A stretch of 64,000 bases of DNA from Aphanomyces cochlioides. Taxonomy: Eukaryota; Oomycota; Saprolegniomycetes; Saprolegniales; Verrucalvaceae. Shown here one piece after another: positions 1 to 10,568 of the stretch. The notes below the pieces were generated by a model that was not told the DNA's origin, searched no databases, and saw nothing but the letters and a program-made list of their open reading frames with translations. The stretch lies in the NCBI GenBank assembly GCA_019828595.1, contig JAHQRK010000002.1, positions 310,001 through 374,000 on the forward strand. Direction: 5' to 3'. The translations under genes were made by a program, and so were the position numbers. How positions within the stretch are numbered: position 1 is the first letter of the stretch; every line of letters begins with the position of its first letter.

Positions 1-1029
1 GATGAGCATTTGGAGAAACAGAGCTGTAGAGAACAAAGAGTTTATTCCGAGTTCTTTTGACGACACATGATGACACAGAGTGATTACTTGCACTCGACAG
101 AACATCCTTCCACTCGGCTGGTAGCACAAATGACGATCGAAATTGTGCAGAATCGACGTTCACATTTTCACAACGGTCAAGGGCGGTATGACATTTGTCA
201 AACGGGTCGCAGGTGCCAAGAAGATCAAAAGAATTTGAACATCGTAGCCTGTACGAAGAATATCGTGGCTAGTGCAATTGACAATGTCCAGTGGCAAAAT
301 CGTGTCACACACAGCCGATATGTCGCCGATATGTCTCAACAGAAGGCAGCTTGGGATAACGCCAGACATGCGAGACAATATCGGCGCATTTCTTCTTTCG
401 ACAAAGACGCCTCACCTCATTGCCACGATGGAATGACTTTGTGGCACAGGCTGCTCTGCTCGACCACATCCTCGCTCTTTCAAACGAGATCCTGGAATAA
501 GTTTTTGCACTGTCGGTAGTTCGTCCAAAGTCGCTACGGCCTCTTTGAGTCATTATTCCTGAAAAGTCTCTAGCGCGAATACCTGCTAGAGTATTAGTGT
601 CAACGTCGCAGGAGCTAATTAACGCCTTTAGAGTTAAGACAGGCGAGATTTCCATCGTTTGGTTTTCGAACTACGATGGAGAGCTCAAGTTGTCTTCGTT
701 TTACTTGAAACCGACCAGATTGCATGGATATCCATCACAACTTTTACCATGTGGGCTTTTGTACGCAATTCAGGAAGAAAACAACAACCTCTCGACCACT
801 CTTGGTGTGTGCTCGGGCTCATTATCAACTACGGTACTGTAGCTTCTTTCATCTTTTCGACCATGAATTCATTGGAGCTTCATGAAACAGATTCACTTCT
901 GCGACTCATCTAGTATGCTCTCATTGCCTCGCCTCCTGAAATTGAAAGTAAATGACCTGATGTTCTTAGCCCCGGCGAGTAGAATAACGAACTGAACGGG
1001 CTGCAGCTAGCCAAGATGCATCATAATAA
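1..1029. other. no recognisable gene
   Basis: Open frames occur on both strands here, including one of 150 codons from an ATG at 67 on the plus strand. None shows a known motif and they overlap each other. I see no zinc module, transposase motif or terminal repeat. Confidence 0.4.
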
Positions 1030-1557
1030 TCACTTCATGTCAATGATTAGTCTTAATATGCTCTGGTCCAAAGCATCACAGTCATCGTCTTCCTCGAAGT
1101 CGAGATTGACAACCATGGATTCCAAATAGCTAACCTCCTCGTTGGATATCGCGCGAGGTGAGGGGGCGTGAACATGACGGTAGTGTTGGCTGCAATAGCC
1201 CCCTCGCCGTGCAAATGACTCGCAGCTATCGAAGATACAGTAGCGCCCGCCTCCATGTCGAACACAACAGCCATGGGCTTGAGCTTGTTTGCCGCAGTTT
1301 GGCTCTTTGCATTTAGTTGCTTGACGTTTCACGCCATGTCGGGCACAAAGTCCCCCCACTCGATCGCGGAACATACACCCTTCGACTAGGCATTTTCGCT
1401 TGCCGCCGTGACGAGTGCAGAGTTTCTTGGCATACGCTTGGCGTCTACACTGAGGAACGCTGCATCGATCTCTCCCCTTGTGGAAGTCGCAGCGATACGA
1501 ATCGGTCGTGACTAGCTGGTTGCATCCGACGAAAAAGCAGAATTTCGTGGTTTCCAT
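1030..1557 (-). CDS. five-module RHGG zinc protein (copy 1), intact
   Basis: A 175-residue protein that starts at the ATG at 1557. The frame extends to 1602 only through a TTG, and all paralogues start a few residues before the first CFF. It has five tandem zinc modules of the form C-x4-C-x9/10-C-x2-H at about residues 7-26, 32-50, 56-74, 83-101 and 107-125, joined by short RHGG-type linkers. A variable acidic segment (EEDDDCD) follows, and the last 13 residues are the family end motif LDQSILRLIIDMK. All zinc ligands are present. The module type matches what is annotated in oomycetes as WRKY19-like zinc finger, although no WRKY DNA-binding sequence is visible. DNA, RNA or protein binding is inference. 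The Inr/FPR-like sequence CATTTTGCAATTG lies on the coding strand at 1575-1563. Confidence 0.85.
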   Translation of the reverse strand: METTKFCFFVGCNQLVTTDSYRCDFHKGRDRCSVPQCRRQAYAKKLCTRHGGKRKCLVEGCMFRDRVGGLCARHGVKRQATKCKEPNCGKQAQAHGCCVRHGGGRYCIFDSCESFARRGGYCSQHYRHVHAPSPRAISNEEVSYLESMVVNLDFEEDDDCDALDQSILRLIIDMK

Positions 1558-2732
1558 CGAGTCAATTGCAAAATGTGGACACTCGTCTGTCCTACAAGAC
1601 AAAGTAAGGCTATCACGACACGGGGAGTGTGGAGTGTGGAGCCAAACTACAATTATTCTGATGTTTATGATATGTCTACAAAACTCCTTACGACCACGAA
1701 GATCCAGCTAATTGATTCCTCGCAAACCCAAGAGCTAGCAGCTACAGAGACCATCTAACCAGAGATAGTCGAGCTTAATAGCCCTCCTTCTATGTGCGGA
1801 CGGTCGTGGAGAACGACAAAACGACGTTGATAGCTACCTGGTTGTCGAACAGTGTTGGGTGCTTTGCATGGAATATCGAAACAATGCATTCGATGGTCTG
1901 CCTTGTTGATAGTTTCAAATTTAAAGTAGATATCGCATGAGAACGACAATCGATGTGTTATTCGTTTTTGGAATCATTTGTAGATATCTCGGTCGACTCA
2001 GTCTTGTGCTACGATTGTCAACGAAATCTTGGAGTCCACAAGGAGCATCCCCGAGCTGGTTGAGGGTTGTAGCATTCCGTAGATGTTTAAAGCGTTGACC
2101 ACAAGAGTCAGCATCCACCTTCTTGTCGTCGTTGTCTTATTCCCCTCCAACAAGCAGATCAAGAAGTCCTTTTTTATATGAGGAGGGGTGTGACGGTGAT
2201 GAGCGTGTCACCACCTAATTGACACGCATCCCTTCGAGTAACCTTCCAGGGACCGTCCTCCGCGAAAGGTCCCTCATCCTCCATGAAAGGACTCCTCGTC
2301 CTCGAGCTTGCATATGCATGTGTAGATTAGAATTCATTTCCACCTTAAGTGCTAACAAGATCTTCATCCTACCTTGTGCGTCCTTCAGTTTCTAGCGAGA
2401 ATACGATTGCCTGGTGTTCGATTGCGGTCGATCATCTTTATTATTTGTGACTCTCTCATCCCCCACGTCACAAATTTGGTGGAGAAGCAGGACTGTTAAT
2501 TGCTTGCCTTGATTTGTGTCCCATGCCATTGGTTTGAACTCGAAGCTGCTTAACTGCCACGCGACATTGCCTGGATGTAACACTTTGGCCCAAGCTAAAG
2601 CTTTTCAGCTGTTATATAAGTCGACAGAGTTGACCACCCTATTGCTGAAGTCGTCTCCCTGTCCAGATTTTTCAGCACTTGGGCTACAAGTTTGGAGTCA
2701 AATTAGGCGCATAACTAATGTTGATGGTAACA
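1558..2732. other. intergenic, no recognisable gene
   Basis: Apart from the upstream element of copy 1, I see only short unsupported frames (for example 1755-1949 and 2392-2583, minus strand). There is no terminal repeat or zinc module. Confidence 0.4.
1563..1575 (-). promoter_or_regulatory. Inr/FPR-like core promoter of copy 1
   Basis: The coding strand reads CATTTTGCAATTG, which fits 12 of 13 positions of the oomycete Inr-FPR core CATTYYNCAWTTT. It ends 5 bp before the ATG at 1557, so a start inside or just after it would give a very short 5' leader. Confidence 0.45.
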
Positions 2733-3260
2733 TCACTTCATTTCAATGATGAGTTTTAATATACTATCGTCCAAGTTATTGCAGTCATCCATTTCTTCGT
2801 AGTCAATGCTGTGACTCATAGATTCAAAACGCCATATCTCGTCATTTGGAACCAATCCAAGTGAGGAACTGTGTTGTCGCCGGTAGTGGTGGCTACAGTA
2901 GCCTGCCCTTCTTGCGTGCGTACCACAGTCATTCATTCGGCAGCGCGTGCCACCTCCATGTCGAATGCAACATCCATTTGCCTGAGCTTGTTTCTCACAA
3001 TTTGGCTCTTGGCATCGATTCGCCAGTCTCTTCACACCATGTTTTGCGCAATGTTCCCCGACTCGGACACGAGATGGACACCCTTCCATTGAGCATTTTC
3101 GATTGCCACCATGGCGAACACAGAGTTTCTTGGCATAGGCTTGTCTTCGGCATTGTGGAATGCTACATCGATCTCTCGCCTTGTGAAAATCACACCGATA
3201 CGAGTCTGTCTTGACAAGTTGGTTGCAACCGATGAAATAGCACACTTTGGTGATTTCCAT
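2733..3260 (-). CDS. five-module RHGG zinc protein (copy 2), intact
   Basis: A 175-residue protein from the ATG at 3260, the same length as copy 1. Five C-x4-C-x9/10-C-x2-H modules are complete: CYFIGC..CDFH, CSIPQC..CVRH, CSMEGC..CAKH, CQEPNC..CIRH and CRMNDC..CSHH. The acidic linker contains EEMDDC, and the protein ends in LDDSILKLIIEMK. The layout is so close to copy 1 that the two are probably a tandem duplication in the same orientation, although their flanks have diverged. Position 3266-3278 holds a weaker Inr/FPR-like sequence (11 of 13 positions) 5 bp upstream of the ATG. The biochemical role is unknown. A zinc-dependent nucleic-acid or protein binder is the simplest reading. Confidence 0.85.
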   Translation of the reverse strand: MEITKVCYFIGCNQLVKTDSYRCDFHKARDRCSIPQCRRQAYAKKLCVRHGGNRKCSMEGCPSRVRVGEHCAKHGVKRLANRCQEPNCEKQAQANGCCIRHGGGTRCRMNDCGTHARRAGYCSHHYRRQHSSSLGLVPNDEIWRFESMSHSIDYEEMDDCNNLDDSILKLIIEMK

Positions 3261-4082
3261 ACCGCAAATTCACAAATGTCCGAAGCATCCTAAGAGCCTC
3301 GCTCAATCTTCGCCTTGGAGTGAGTACATCGACGAGTGGGTGTACATGGGAATTGGGAATGATTGCTGGCTGGAACAATCACACGGCACTTAGATGACGA
3401 ATCCAAGCACTGAACCAAGGAAATGAAGTGAAAATGAACTTGCATATCCGCCTCATGAGGAAATTACTGCGTTGAAACCTATCGTGAGAAGTGTGCCCGT
3501 TGCTCCAGTTAGACCGGAACAACGGTCTCAAACAAAGTTAAAAGGGAAAACGGCCATGGTGGACGCTGTCTTAGTCCCAGTCGCCACCAATTTCAGGTTG
3601 AAATTGGTACTTTATAGAGAATACGCATCCCCAAGAAGGACTTCATGCGACGCGGATAAAGTTTATCCTCTTCAACTTTCCTCAAAGAGGAGTCTAACTG
3701 CTCAAACACTGACGAGCATTGTCGTGGTTTATCGTTCCCTTTATTTAACATAGCTGCCAGATATTCTAACTTTTTGCGCTTTCTTTCATGTGTTCGATAT
3801 CAACTGTAGCATATAATATAATATAGTTAGCATATTATCGGTGGCTCCTTTGAAAGCATCTACGGAGTCTACGAGGTCTGACATGAGTCCAACTCTCATG
3901 GAACATCGCCGCACTTACTGGTCAAAGCTCTAGCTTCAAGTCCTCACTGAATACCACAAAGTCTATCTTGGCCTATGCAAACGTCGCCGCACTCAGTTGC
4001 AAGGATTTCCACCAGAAAGCAACAACTCGAAAGGACCAATGATACAGACTACTGCTTCTCGAGGTCGTAAATGCAACATGAA
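3261..4082. other. intergenic, unrecognised frame 3472-3753
   Basis: One plus-strand open frame of 93 codons at 3472-3753 has no recognisable domain. The rest is AT-rich and carries no terminal repeat that I can find. Confidence 0.35.
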
Positions 4083-4144
4083 TTACTTCATTTGTATAAT
4101 TAGCTCTAATATGTTATTGTCCAAAGCATTGTAGTAATCATCCT

Positions 4145-4465
4145 TGTAGTATGTCCGCGAAGCCACCGCCGCAAAAACAACCAAATGGGGGAGTGCCGCC
4201 TCCCGTGAACACGCAATTGATTGACTTGGGCAGTAGGCCGCAGATAATGAACTAACTACTTGAATCCAATCTTCACTTGAACGTCTTTTCCTTCTATCTT
4301 GAGCACGTCGGTTCAACGGTGACCCTTCATCTTGAAACCGGCGACTCTTCATCTTGAAACTCCTTCGTCGCTTCAACTGCGGTTCACGATTGGCAGCACC
4401 GGCTGTCACGAGGACGAGCCTATGATGCGGCTGGACATGGCTTAACCACATCACAGCACACATCA
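4145..4465 (-). repeat. 3' LTR of chromovirus 1
   Basis: A 321-bp direct repeat, TG at its left edge and CA at its right. It matches 9760-10080 except at five positions by eye. Confidence 0.92.
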
Positions 4466-4583
4466 CACACCCCAAGCCATGTCCAGCGGACATAGACTCG
4501 GTCTTAGACTTGAACCACGACTAGATCGCAGCATCAGAGTCTTCACTTCTCCCTTGAGCTTGAGCCACGGCTTGACCACGGCA

Positions 4584-5745
4584 TCAACGCTCCACTTCAA
4601 CGCGCACCACAACTAGATCGCAGCAGCTGCGTTCTTGATTCCGTCTTGAGCCACAACTACATAGCAGCGTCAAGCGCTTCGCGTATCTTCTTTGACTTGA
4701 TCGTCTTCGCATACGCTTGCACAACTGCCGGACATTCACGCATGAGTTTGCTGAGTCGTTCCCATGATGCTTCGAGCTCTTCGAGACCTTCCTAGTGAAC
4801 GAGTAGCACGTATTCGCCAGCGTCTTTGTCCAACTTGTGCGTAGAGATAGAGCTAACTTCAACATGATTCCTTGTTCAAAGATGTGTTCGAGTATTTCTT
4901 CCGTGACTTCAAAGCTTTCCTCGGCATACATCTTGACTCTAGACATGTGATCTTGTCGTCTTTCCTTCGTCAGCAGATGTTCAATCTCCAGGGAATACTC
5001 ATTGACTTGTGTGACGCGATACGGTCCTAGCCAGGTGACAAGCAGCTTCGGGTAATGATTTTCGTCCACTCTTGACCATAGCACATAGTCGCCTTCACAC
5101 ACATTGCATGCTTCTGCATCCATCGTCGCAATCATCGCCTTCGTAGCTCGCGCTTCGTTCTTGTCGAGGATCGCTTTGTGGAGGACTTGTAGACTTGCAC
5201 GCAGTTCGTCGAGGTTGTTTCGGACATCGGCGCCAAGAGGCCCGACGTCACGAAGGCCTGCCCCTAAACTGATCGCATCCAGTGGGGTAGTTGGCTCCAA
5301 TCCCGTAAACAGTTCAATGGGTGACTTGTCTGCTAACGATGGCACTGGCGTCTGGTTGAGGTTGGCTTGAACGACAGGCAGTAGATAGTCCCATTGATGT
5401 TCCGCTAGTCGGAATTCGCGCAGCATCACACGCATCACTTGGAGTATGTCGCGATTCATTCGTTCCACCGTTCCATTTCGCCACGGGCAGTAGGCTAGGG
5501 TAAAGTCGTGTTTGACTTTGAACTTGTGCGCGAGAGCTTTTACCGCAACGTTCTTGAAGTGTGTCCTGGATCGCTGATCCAGACTCTCGGCATCCCAACG
5601 CGCTTCGCCCAATCCACGAGTGCATCCACACAGACATGACTTGTTGGTGCATCGCAGGCCACTAGCTCACAGAAGTGTGTCAAATCGTCCTTGAAGAACA
5701 TATTTCGATCCACCTAGTGCTTCACCCATAAACAGATAATCAAGT
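4584..5745 (-). pseudogene. integrase core and chromodomain of chromovirus 1, frame-broken
   Basis: The integrase catalytic region is spread over several frames. The first acidic residue lies in an HLDYLFMG-like stretch near 5740, the second in SDPGTHF near 5580, and the glutamate in NGTVERMNRDIL near 5450-5475, which is the usual D, D, E order. The C-terminal part contains a GPYRV-type segment near 5020. A chromodomain-like stretch follows at about 4690-4850, with LLVHWEGLEELEASWE-like spacing and the conserved Trp changed to a TAG at 4792-4794, in a different frame from the integrase. Frame changes occur near 5745, 5695, 5590 and 4870. The protein would insert cDNA and, through the chromodomain, bind modified histone tails, but it cannot be made from this copy. 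Confidence 0.75.
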
Positions 5746-6907
5746 GTAGTCCTTCGTTTCTTCGCTTGGCGTGCCATGTTGGTGCATAAGGTCGATGCAC
5801 CACCCTTCCCCCTTTCACATGAGGACATAGAAGGCATCCAGCGATAAAATATCCAGCTTGTTCGTTGAGCCGCTCGATCCAAAATATGCGCTTCACGTGG
5901 TTGACTAGCGCCGCTTGGCCGCGATGTTCCATGCTGCCACAGTGAGCGACCACCATAATTCGTTGAATCAAGTCTTCGGCTGCAGCCGGAATCCAAAGTC
6001 GTCCATCGACAATCCACGGTTGATCGTCCGATGTACGCTTCGCTTCCTTGGGTCTTGCGTTGGCGTGAGCAGCTTGAGCCTTCATAATATCGTTAATACA
6101 TGGCCAAATAATGTTGTCGTTATCGAGCGGTCGTAGAGTGTTTCGCTTTGGCGTAGATCGCGGTTGCTTGCGTTTCTTCGTCCACCGCGCCGCTAGCACC
6201 TTGTGGGTCGCCGTGCCTGAAGCCGGCCGACCCCATCGACTCATCATGTCTGCCCAAAGGTTGTGGATGCCGTCGATGTGCTCAATAGTGTATCGATAAC
6301 CGCCGATAATCGCTGCCCATCGCATCAACTTGCCACGCGTGTGTTCCGACCACTCTTTGCCAGGCGCAAAGATGTGAATCAAGTTCTTGTGATCGCAGTA
6401 CATCCTAAATCCTTCAGGTCGCATCAGTAGATAATTCAACTTTTCGCATGCACGCGCAATAGGATAGGCTTCCTTTTCGATCACTGACCATGACTTCTGG
6501 GCACCGGTAAACATTCCAGACTGACAAACAAGCATTTCGTGCGATTGCTCTTGGATCGGTAGTTTGTCGTCGAGTTTGTCCACCTGCGTAACAATAATAG
6601 ACCATCCTTGATCGCTTGCATCCGTGAACAGACACAGCGTGGCGTCAGCACGTGGGTGCGACAAGTCCACCGCCGTCCGCATCTTGGACTTCACAGCGTC
6701 AAAAGCAGCTTTTTCTTCCTGAGTGAGCTCGATTTTGATGCCGCTCGCGATCCGTTTCTTCTTTGCCTTGCCTACGAGCGCTTTGTTCAATGCTTGTTGG
6801 AGTGGCTCGACCGTCATCGCGTACTCTGTGATCGATTCTCTGATCCAGTTGACTGCGCAAATGAACTGTTGCAGGTCGCCAGCATTTGTCGGGTAGGGAT
6901 TGCACAC
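5714..6907 (-). pseudogene. RNase H and integrase zinc domain of chromovirus 1
   Basis: This is the longest open stretch of the element. After the RT connection comes RNase H, with LFTDASDQGW (near 6601-6632) as the first catalytic motif, then EKEAYPIARACEKLNYLL and YCDHKNLIHIF. An HHCC integrase zinc-binding domain follows at about 5840-5960, with ligands in AHCG, EHRG and CLLC. The frame is offset from the RT frame by an indel near 6900 and ends at 5714, before the catalytic core. In an active element this would be part of one Pol polyprotein. Confidence 0.8.
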
Positions 6908-8094
6908 AGCTGTTCGATTCTCGCGGGATCTTGCCGTACACCGTCACCGCTGAGAATGCGCACACACCACTTGACTTCGCTCGTAAACAACACTGTCTTC
7001 GAGGGAGATAGCTTGAATCCATAGCGGTCGACTAGGCCAAAGAATTCGCGTAGCACTTAAGTGTATTCTTCAGGGTCCTTCGCATACACTAGGATGTCAT
7101 CAATCCAGACAAGTAAGTGCTTCAACAGCAGAGAAGCATAACACTCCTTGCTCGTTGCTTGCACGTAGAGGGCAGAGTCCACATGACCTTGCATCACTCG
7201 ATCCGGTGTGTAAACCCATCCATTCAGCATAAACGATAGCATTTCTCGACTGTCTTCATGCAGCGGGAATTGCCAAAAGCACTTCAGTAAGTCGAACACT
7301 CCCATCGCTTGCATGCCCTTCAGGTGTTGCGTGATAGTCGCTTGAAATGGCATTGTTCCAGCCTTCGGTTCCGTCTTGCTCTTCACCACTCGGTAGTCGT
7401 TGGTCAACCTAAAATGCTTCAATACATCTTCGTCTGTCCATTTGTTAGCTGTCTTCAACGACTTGCGTCCGTCTGGTTTCATCACTGGATTCACTGGGCT
7501 GCACCAAGCCGATTGCTGGTTGCGCTTGATGACTCTAGCCTCCACGAGTTCTTGTGCAAACAGGGTGAGGAAACGTTCTTCCAACGGGTTGTTCTTCCTT
7601 CCTTTGCACCGGTACGGTACGAATCCTTCCTTGGGAGTCACCCGCAAAGGCTTGACCTTCGCCGGGGGATCTGACCCGTTGAACTTGAGTCGCCAGATGT
7701 CGAATTCAACCAGCACGTTCCACAACTTGACCGCATGTTGTTCGGGAAAGCCGTTCTTTACCGCGCCAGCCACCATGCCTTGCAGCGCTTCTTGCAGCTC
7801 ATCCTTTGCAGTCGGTAGTGATAGCTGTGTTGAATAAATCTTCATCGATTTGACTCTTCTGTTCTTCCTTGAGTGAGACACACGCGTACCGACGTCACGG
7901 TCTGTTGGACCGGACATGCGCGTAGCGGCGTCATCGCTTTCTTCGCGGCTGGTCGACATCTGCGAACCCAGGGGACCAGCGTCAGACTCAGCGCCAAGAT
8001 CGTCTCCATCCGCTTCTCGTTGTTGCATAGCGACTTGTTCCAACCACCGATCAATGTCTAGCCCGATAGACTTGAGTGTGTCGTGTGAAGCCAA
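6814..8094 (-). pseudogene. reverse transcriptase of chromovirus 1
   Basis: The RT begins with the connection from protease (DTLKSIGLDIDRWLEQ) and shows the ordered RT blocks SAWCSPVNPVMKPDG, FRLTNDYRVV, GVFDLLKCFWQFPL and the polymerase core WIDDILVYA (DD at about 7096-7101). The usual YxDD is WIDD here, with Trp replacing Tyr. An in-frame TAA at 7057-7059 cuts the thumb region, which continues in the same frame (LREFFGLVDRYGFKLSPSKT) to about 6900, where the frame is lost. Confidence 0.82.
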
Positions 8095-8687
8095 AAACTC
8101 GTCGCCTTCTTCAACAATGTAGCAGATCCGTCGTCCAGGAACTTTGACCGCGCCAGCAGCTGTCTGTGTCGTAGGTTAAGCTCAACATAAGACTTGGTTT
8201 CAAACGGCATGTCGTTGCAAGCTGTTCCGTGAATCGGCTCAGCCAGATCGATTACCTGCACGCTTGGTCGTTCCTTCACGAGTGCGTCGACCATTTTCCT
8301 TGGAATAATGTTTTGATCCGCTCCTGTGTCTGGACAGTAAGGTACTTCGAGCGCGTCTTCCAATGTGATCCAGCGCTCTTCTTCTGGGCAGTCCTGCATT
8401 GCAACGGCTCTTGCCTTTCGCCGAGCACGCCGCGCCGCCGGACCGTTCTTCTTCTTGTTCTTTTTGAACCGTTTGATGGCATTCTTGCCCTTCCGGAACC
8501 CGCGATTCTGAGTGTTTGGACTGGATTCCTTGCAGTCGGCTGCCTTGTGTCCCGGCTGTCGACACACAAAACACACACGTTGTTCTTGCTGGTCGTAACC
8601 AGGCGCACCACTTTTCGATTCATGTTTCATTTCGCGCGCAGGACTTGAGCCTCGGCTCATCGCTTGGTTATGTTGGGTGTTCTCCAA
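8058..8687 (-). pseudogene. CCHC zinc knuckle and retropepsin of chromovirus 1
   Basis: A zinc knuckle CFVCRQPGHKAADC (C-x2-C-x4-H-x4-C, about 8540-8580) is followed by a very basic stretch and then an aspartic protease with the active-site loop DTGADQN near 8315-8335. The downstream half of the protease continues in another frame, which I place at an indel near 8150, because the retropepsin-like segment before DTLKSIGLDID is read only in the RT frame. Upstream, the same frame is joined to gag through an in-frame TAA at 8766-8768. Confidence 0.75.
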
Positions 8688-8765
8688 TACACGTCTGTTT
8701 TCTTCGGCGCGCTGCTTCTGTTCTTGGTTGAAACGGAACAGATTGTCCGCTTTGACCTTCGCTCG

Positions 8766-9600
8766 TTAGCTTCCTTCGCCAACAAAACCGCGTTCCGTAC
8801 CCCAACCATGCATCGTGGGTTTGTCAAAATGGACCTTTACTGGAGAGTTCTTGCGCCGCTTGACGTCGCCGTTCGTCCATCCCATCGGAGGACTTCGCTT
8901 CTTCTTTTCCATCTGCTCTTGTTGCTGGATGAGTCGATCGGATGCTTCGATTCGTTCCATGTGCAAATAGAGGAGTTTCACAAACGCTGTCATCGAATCG
9001 ATCGGCTCCTTCTTGATTTCAAATCGCACCAGATTCGACAGACCAGGCGGGTCGATGCGATAGACGACAGCTTTGAGAAACATCTTGAGGCTTCCTTTCA
9101 CTTTCAGGTCCTGTTGCAAAGTATATTTGTCAATAACATCGTTCACCTGTTTCATGAACTGACCCAGGCGACTGGCCACCGAGCCTTGAGCCGGCATGCG
9201 CAGTCCCTTGCAGTAGTTGTTTAGATCAGCATCGGTAATCCCAAATGAATGTGTCAGTGTGTTGAGGATCTCGTCAATTTTTCTCTTGAGGCCTTCTTCA
9301 TCGACTTCTTCGAACCACACGCATTCACACATAGTCTGAGCCTTTAAGGGGTTCATAGCCTGGCGCACGGTGTTTCGCTTCCCTGCGTTCGCGTCGAATC
9401 CGATTTCTTTCTCGCTCTTCTAGTACTTTCCTTGTCTTCTCGTCGACTTCTCGCTCTGGGCTGTCTTCTTCGATGTACACGTTGCCAAGACTGTCTCGCA
9501 CATATCGCTGTCCATCTTCCCAGAAGACTTCCTCATCCAGACCGTCATCGCCTTTCGGCGAGCCAGTCCTGGATGTGTTCATCTCAGGTAAAATTTCCAA
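8766..9600 (-). pseudogene. gag of chromovirus 1
   Basis: Two overlapping frames (from an ATG at 9600, and the frame ending at 8766) together form a gag-like protein. It has an acidic then charged N-terminus with EERERNRIRRERREAK, followed by an alpha-helical capsid-like region (LKRKIDEILNTLTHSFG, LVRFEIKKEPIDSMTAFVKLL). The frame changes near 9345. The call rests on position and composition more than on a specific motif. Confidence 0.65.
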
Positions 9601-9759
9601 CTATGGCTCTCCTTCAACGGGGCTTGCCTCTGGCGTATCCGTATCCGGAAGGTTGGTACTTGGGGGCCCTGTATCCGGATGGTCGTCATGCACAGATTCG
9701 TCTGAGCGATCCATATCCGGAAAGCGTTGTGTTCACGTACACACAACTAAAGTTAACTT

Positions 9760-10080
9760 TGTAGTATGTCCGCGAAGCCACCGCCGCAAAAACAACCAAA
9801 TGGGGGAGTGCCGCCTCCCGTGAACACGCAATTGATTGACTTGGGCAGTAGGCCGCAGATAATGAACTAACTACTTGAATCCAATCTTCACTTGAACGTC
9901 TTTTCCTTCTATCTTGAGCACGTCGGTTCAACGGTGACCCTTCATCTTGAAACCGGCGACTCTTCATCTTGAAACTCCTTCGTCGCTTCAACTCCGGTTC
10001 ACGATTGGCAGCACCGGCTGCAACGAGGACGAGCCTATGATGCGGCTGGACATGGCTTAACCACGTCACAGCACACATCC
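9760..10080 (-). repeat. 5' LTR of chromovirus 1
   Basis: This copy lies at the 5' end in the coding orientation. It is 321 bp, identical to 4145-4465 except for five substitutions near its right end (for example ACTCC against ACTGC and the final CC against CA). It is flanked on the right by ATCCT. Confidence 0.92.
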
Positions 10081-10555
10081 ATCCTCATCATAGTCGACGC
10101 TTGTTGCTGAGGATCCCACATGCCAAATTTCGTCGGCTGATACAGAAATAGGCGAGGAACAGTGAACCTTTCGCCAGTGGTAAGCACAATAGCCTCCCCG
10201 CCTTGCATGCGCTTCGCAGCCATGAAATTGACAACGTCTTCCGCCTCCGTGGCGAATGCAGCATCCGTTTGTTTGAGCTTGTTTGCTACAATTTGGCTTT
10301 TGGCATGGATTTGGCAAACTCTTCACGCCATGTTTGGCACAAACTCCACCGACTCGGATACGAAGGGTGCATCCTTCGATTGAGCATGTTAGTTTCCCAC
10401 CGTGACGAGCGCAGAGTTTCTTGGCGTAGGCTTGTCGTCGACAGTGAGGAACACAGCATGGCTTCCTCCCCTTGTGAAATCACATCGGTACGAATCCGTC
10501 TTGACAAGTTGGTTGCAGCCGATGAAAAAACACACTTTCGTACTTTTCATTGAGG

Positions 10556-10568
10556 CAAATGCGAAATA
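10556..10568 (-). promoter_or_regulatory. Inr/FPR-like core promoter of copy 3
   Basis: The coding strand reads TATTTCGCATTTG, 11 of 13 positions of CATTYYNCAWTTT, ending 5 bp before the ATG at 10550. Confidence 0.35.

Larger units (their letters stand above)
4145..10080 (-). mobile_element. Ty3/Gypsy chromovirus 1, complete with LTRs
   Basis: A 5.9-kb LTR retrotransposon in minus orientation, bounded by 321-bp LTRs and a 5-bp duplication ATCCT (4140-4144 and 10081-10085). The order gag, CCHC plus protease, RT, RNase H, integrase, chromodomain is that of Ty3/Gypsy chromoviruses. All coding parts are recognisable, but at least ten frame breaks or stops interrupt them. In the coding orientation a purine-rich tract ending GGCTTGGGGTGTG abuts the 3' LTR (about 4466-4485) and is the likely polypurine tract. 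I could not assign a tRNA primer. The LTRs differ at only 5 of 321 positions. Confidence 0.93.
4083..10550 (-). pseudogene. zinc protein copy 3, split by an LTR retrotransposon
   Basis: The 5' part lies at 10081-10550 (ATG at 10550) and the 3' end at 4083-4144. Between them sits the complete retrotransposon 4145-10080. Removing the element and one copy of the 5-bp duplication ATCCT brings the two halves into the same reading frame, so the insertion landed in the acidic linker about 20 residues before the family end motif LDNNILELIIQMK. The gene also has a one-base loss near 10476-10480, after module 1 (GTGAAATCAC where paralogues have GTGAAAATCAC), so it is dead independently of the insertion. 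Modules 2 to 5 are otherwise well conserved (for example CQKPNC..CIRH and CQFHGC..CAYH). An Inr/FPR-like sequence lies at 10556-10568. Confidence 0.85.

Noticed and set aside
67..655. Long overlapping frames on both strands at the left edge
   Set aside because: No motif, low-complexity translation and mutual overlap. The sequence gives no reason to prefer one.
5104..5370. Open frames opposite integrase, RT and zinc genes (for example 5104-5370, 7309-7837, 25245-25859, 2846-3214)
   Set aside because: They are complements of well-supported coding regions with no domain of their own. The zinc-gene shadows arise from the repeated CARHGG codons.
8058..8094. Protease/RT overlap in chromovirus 1 as a programmed -1 frameshift
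   Set aside because: The protease already continues in the RT frame from about 8150, well before the overlap, so an ordinary indel explains it. The T5 run near 8090 is not a proper slippery heptamer.
8766..8768. In-frame TAA between gag and zinc knuckle of chromovirus 1 as programmed readthrough
   Set aside because: The same element has other random stops (7057, 4792) and no readthrough context could be recognised. Decay is the simpler reading.
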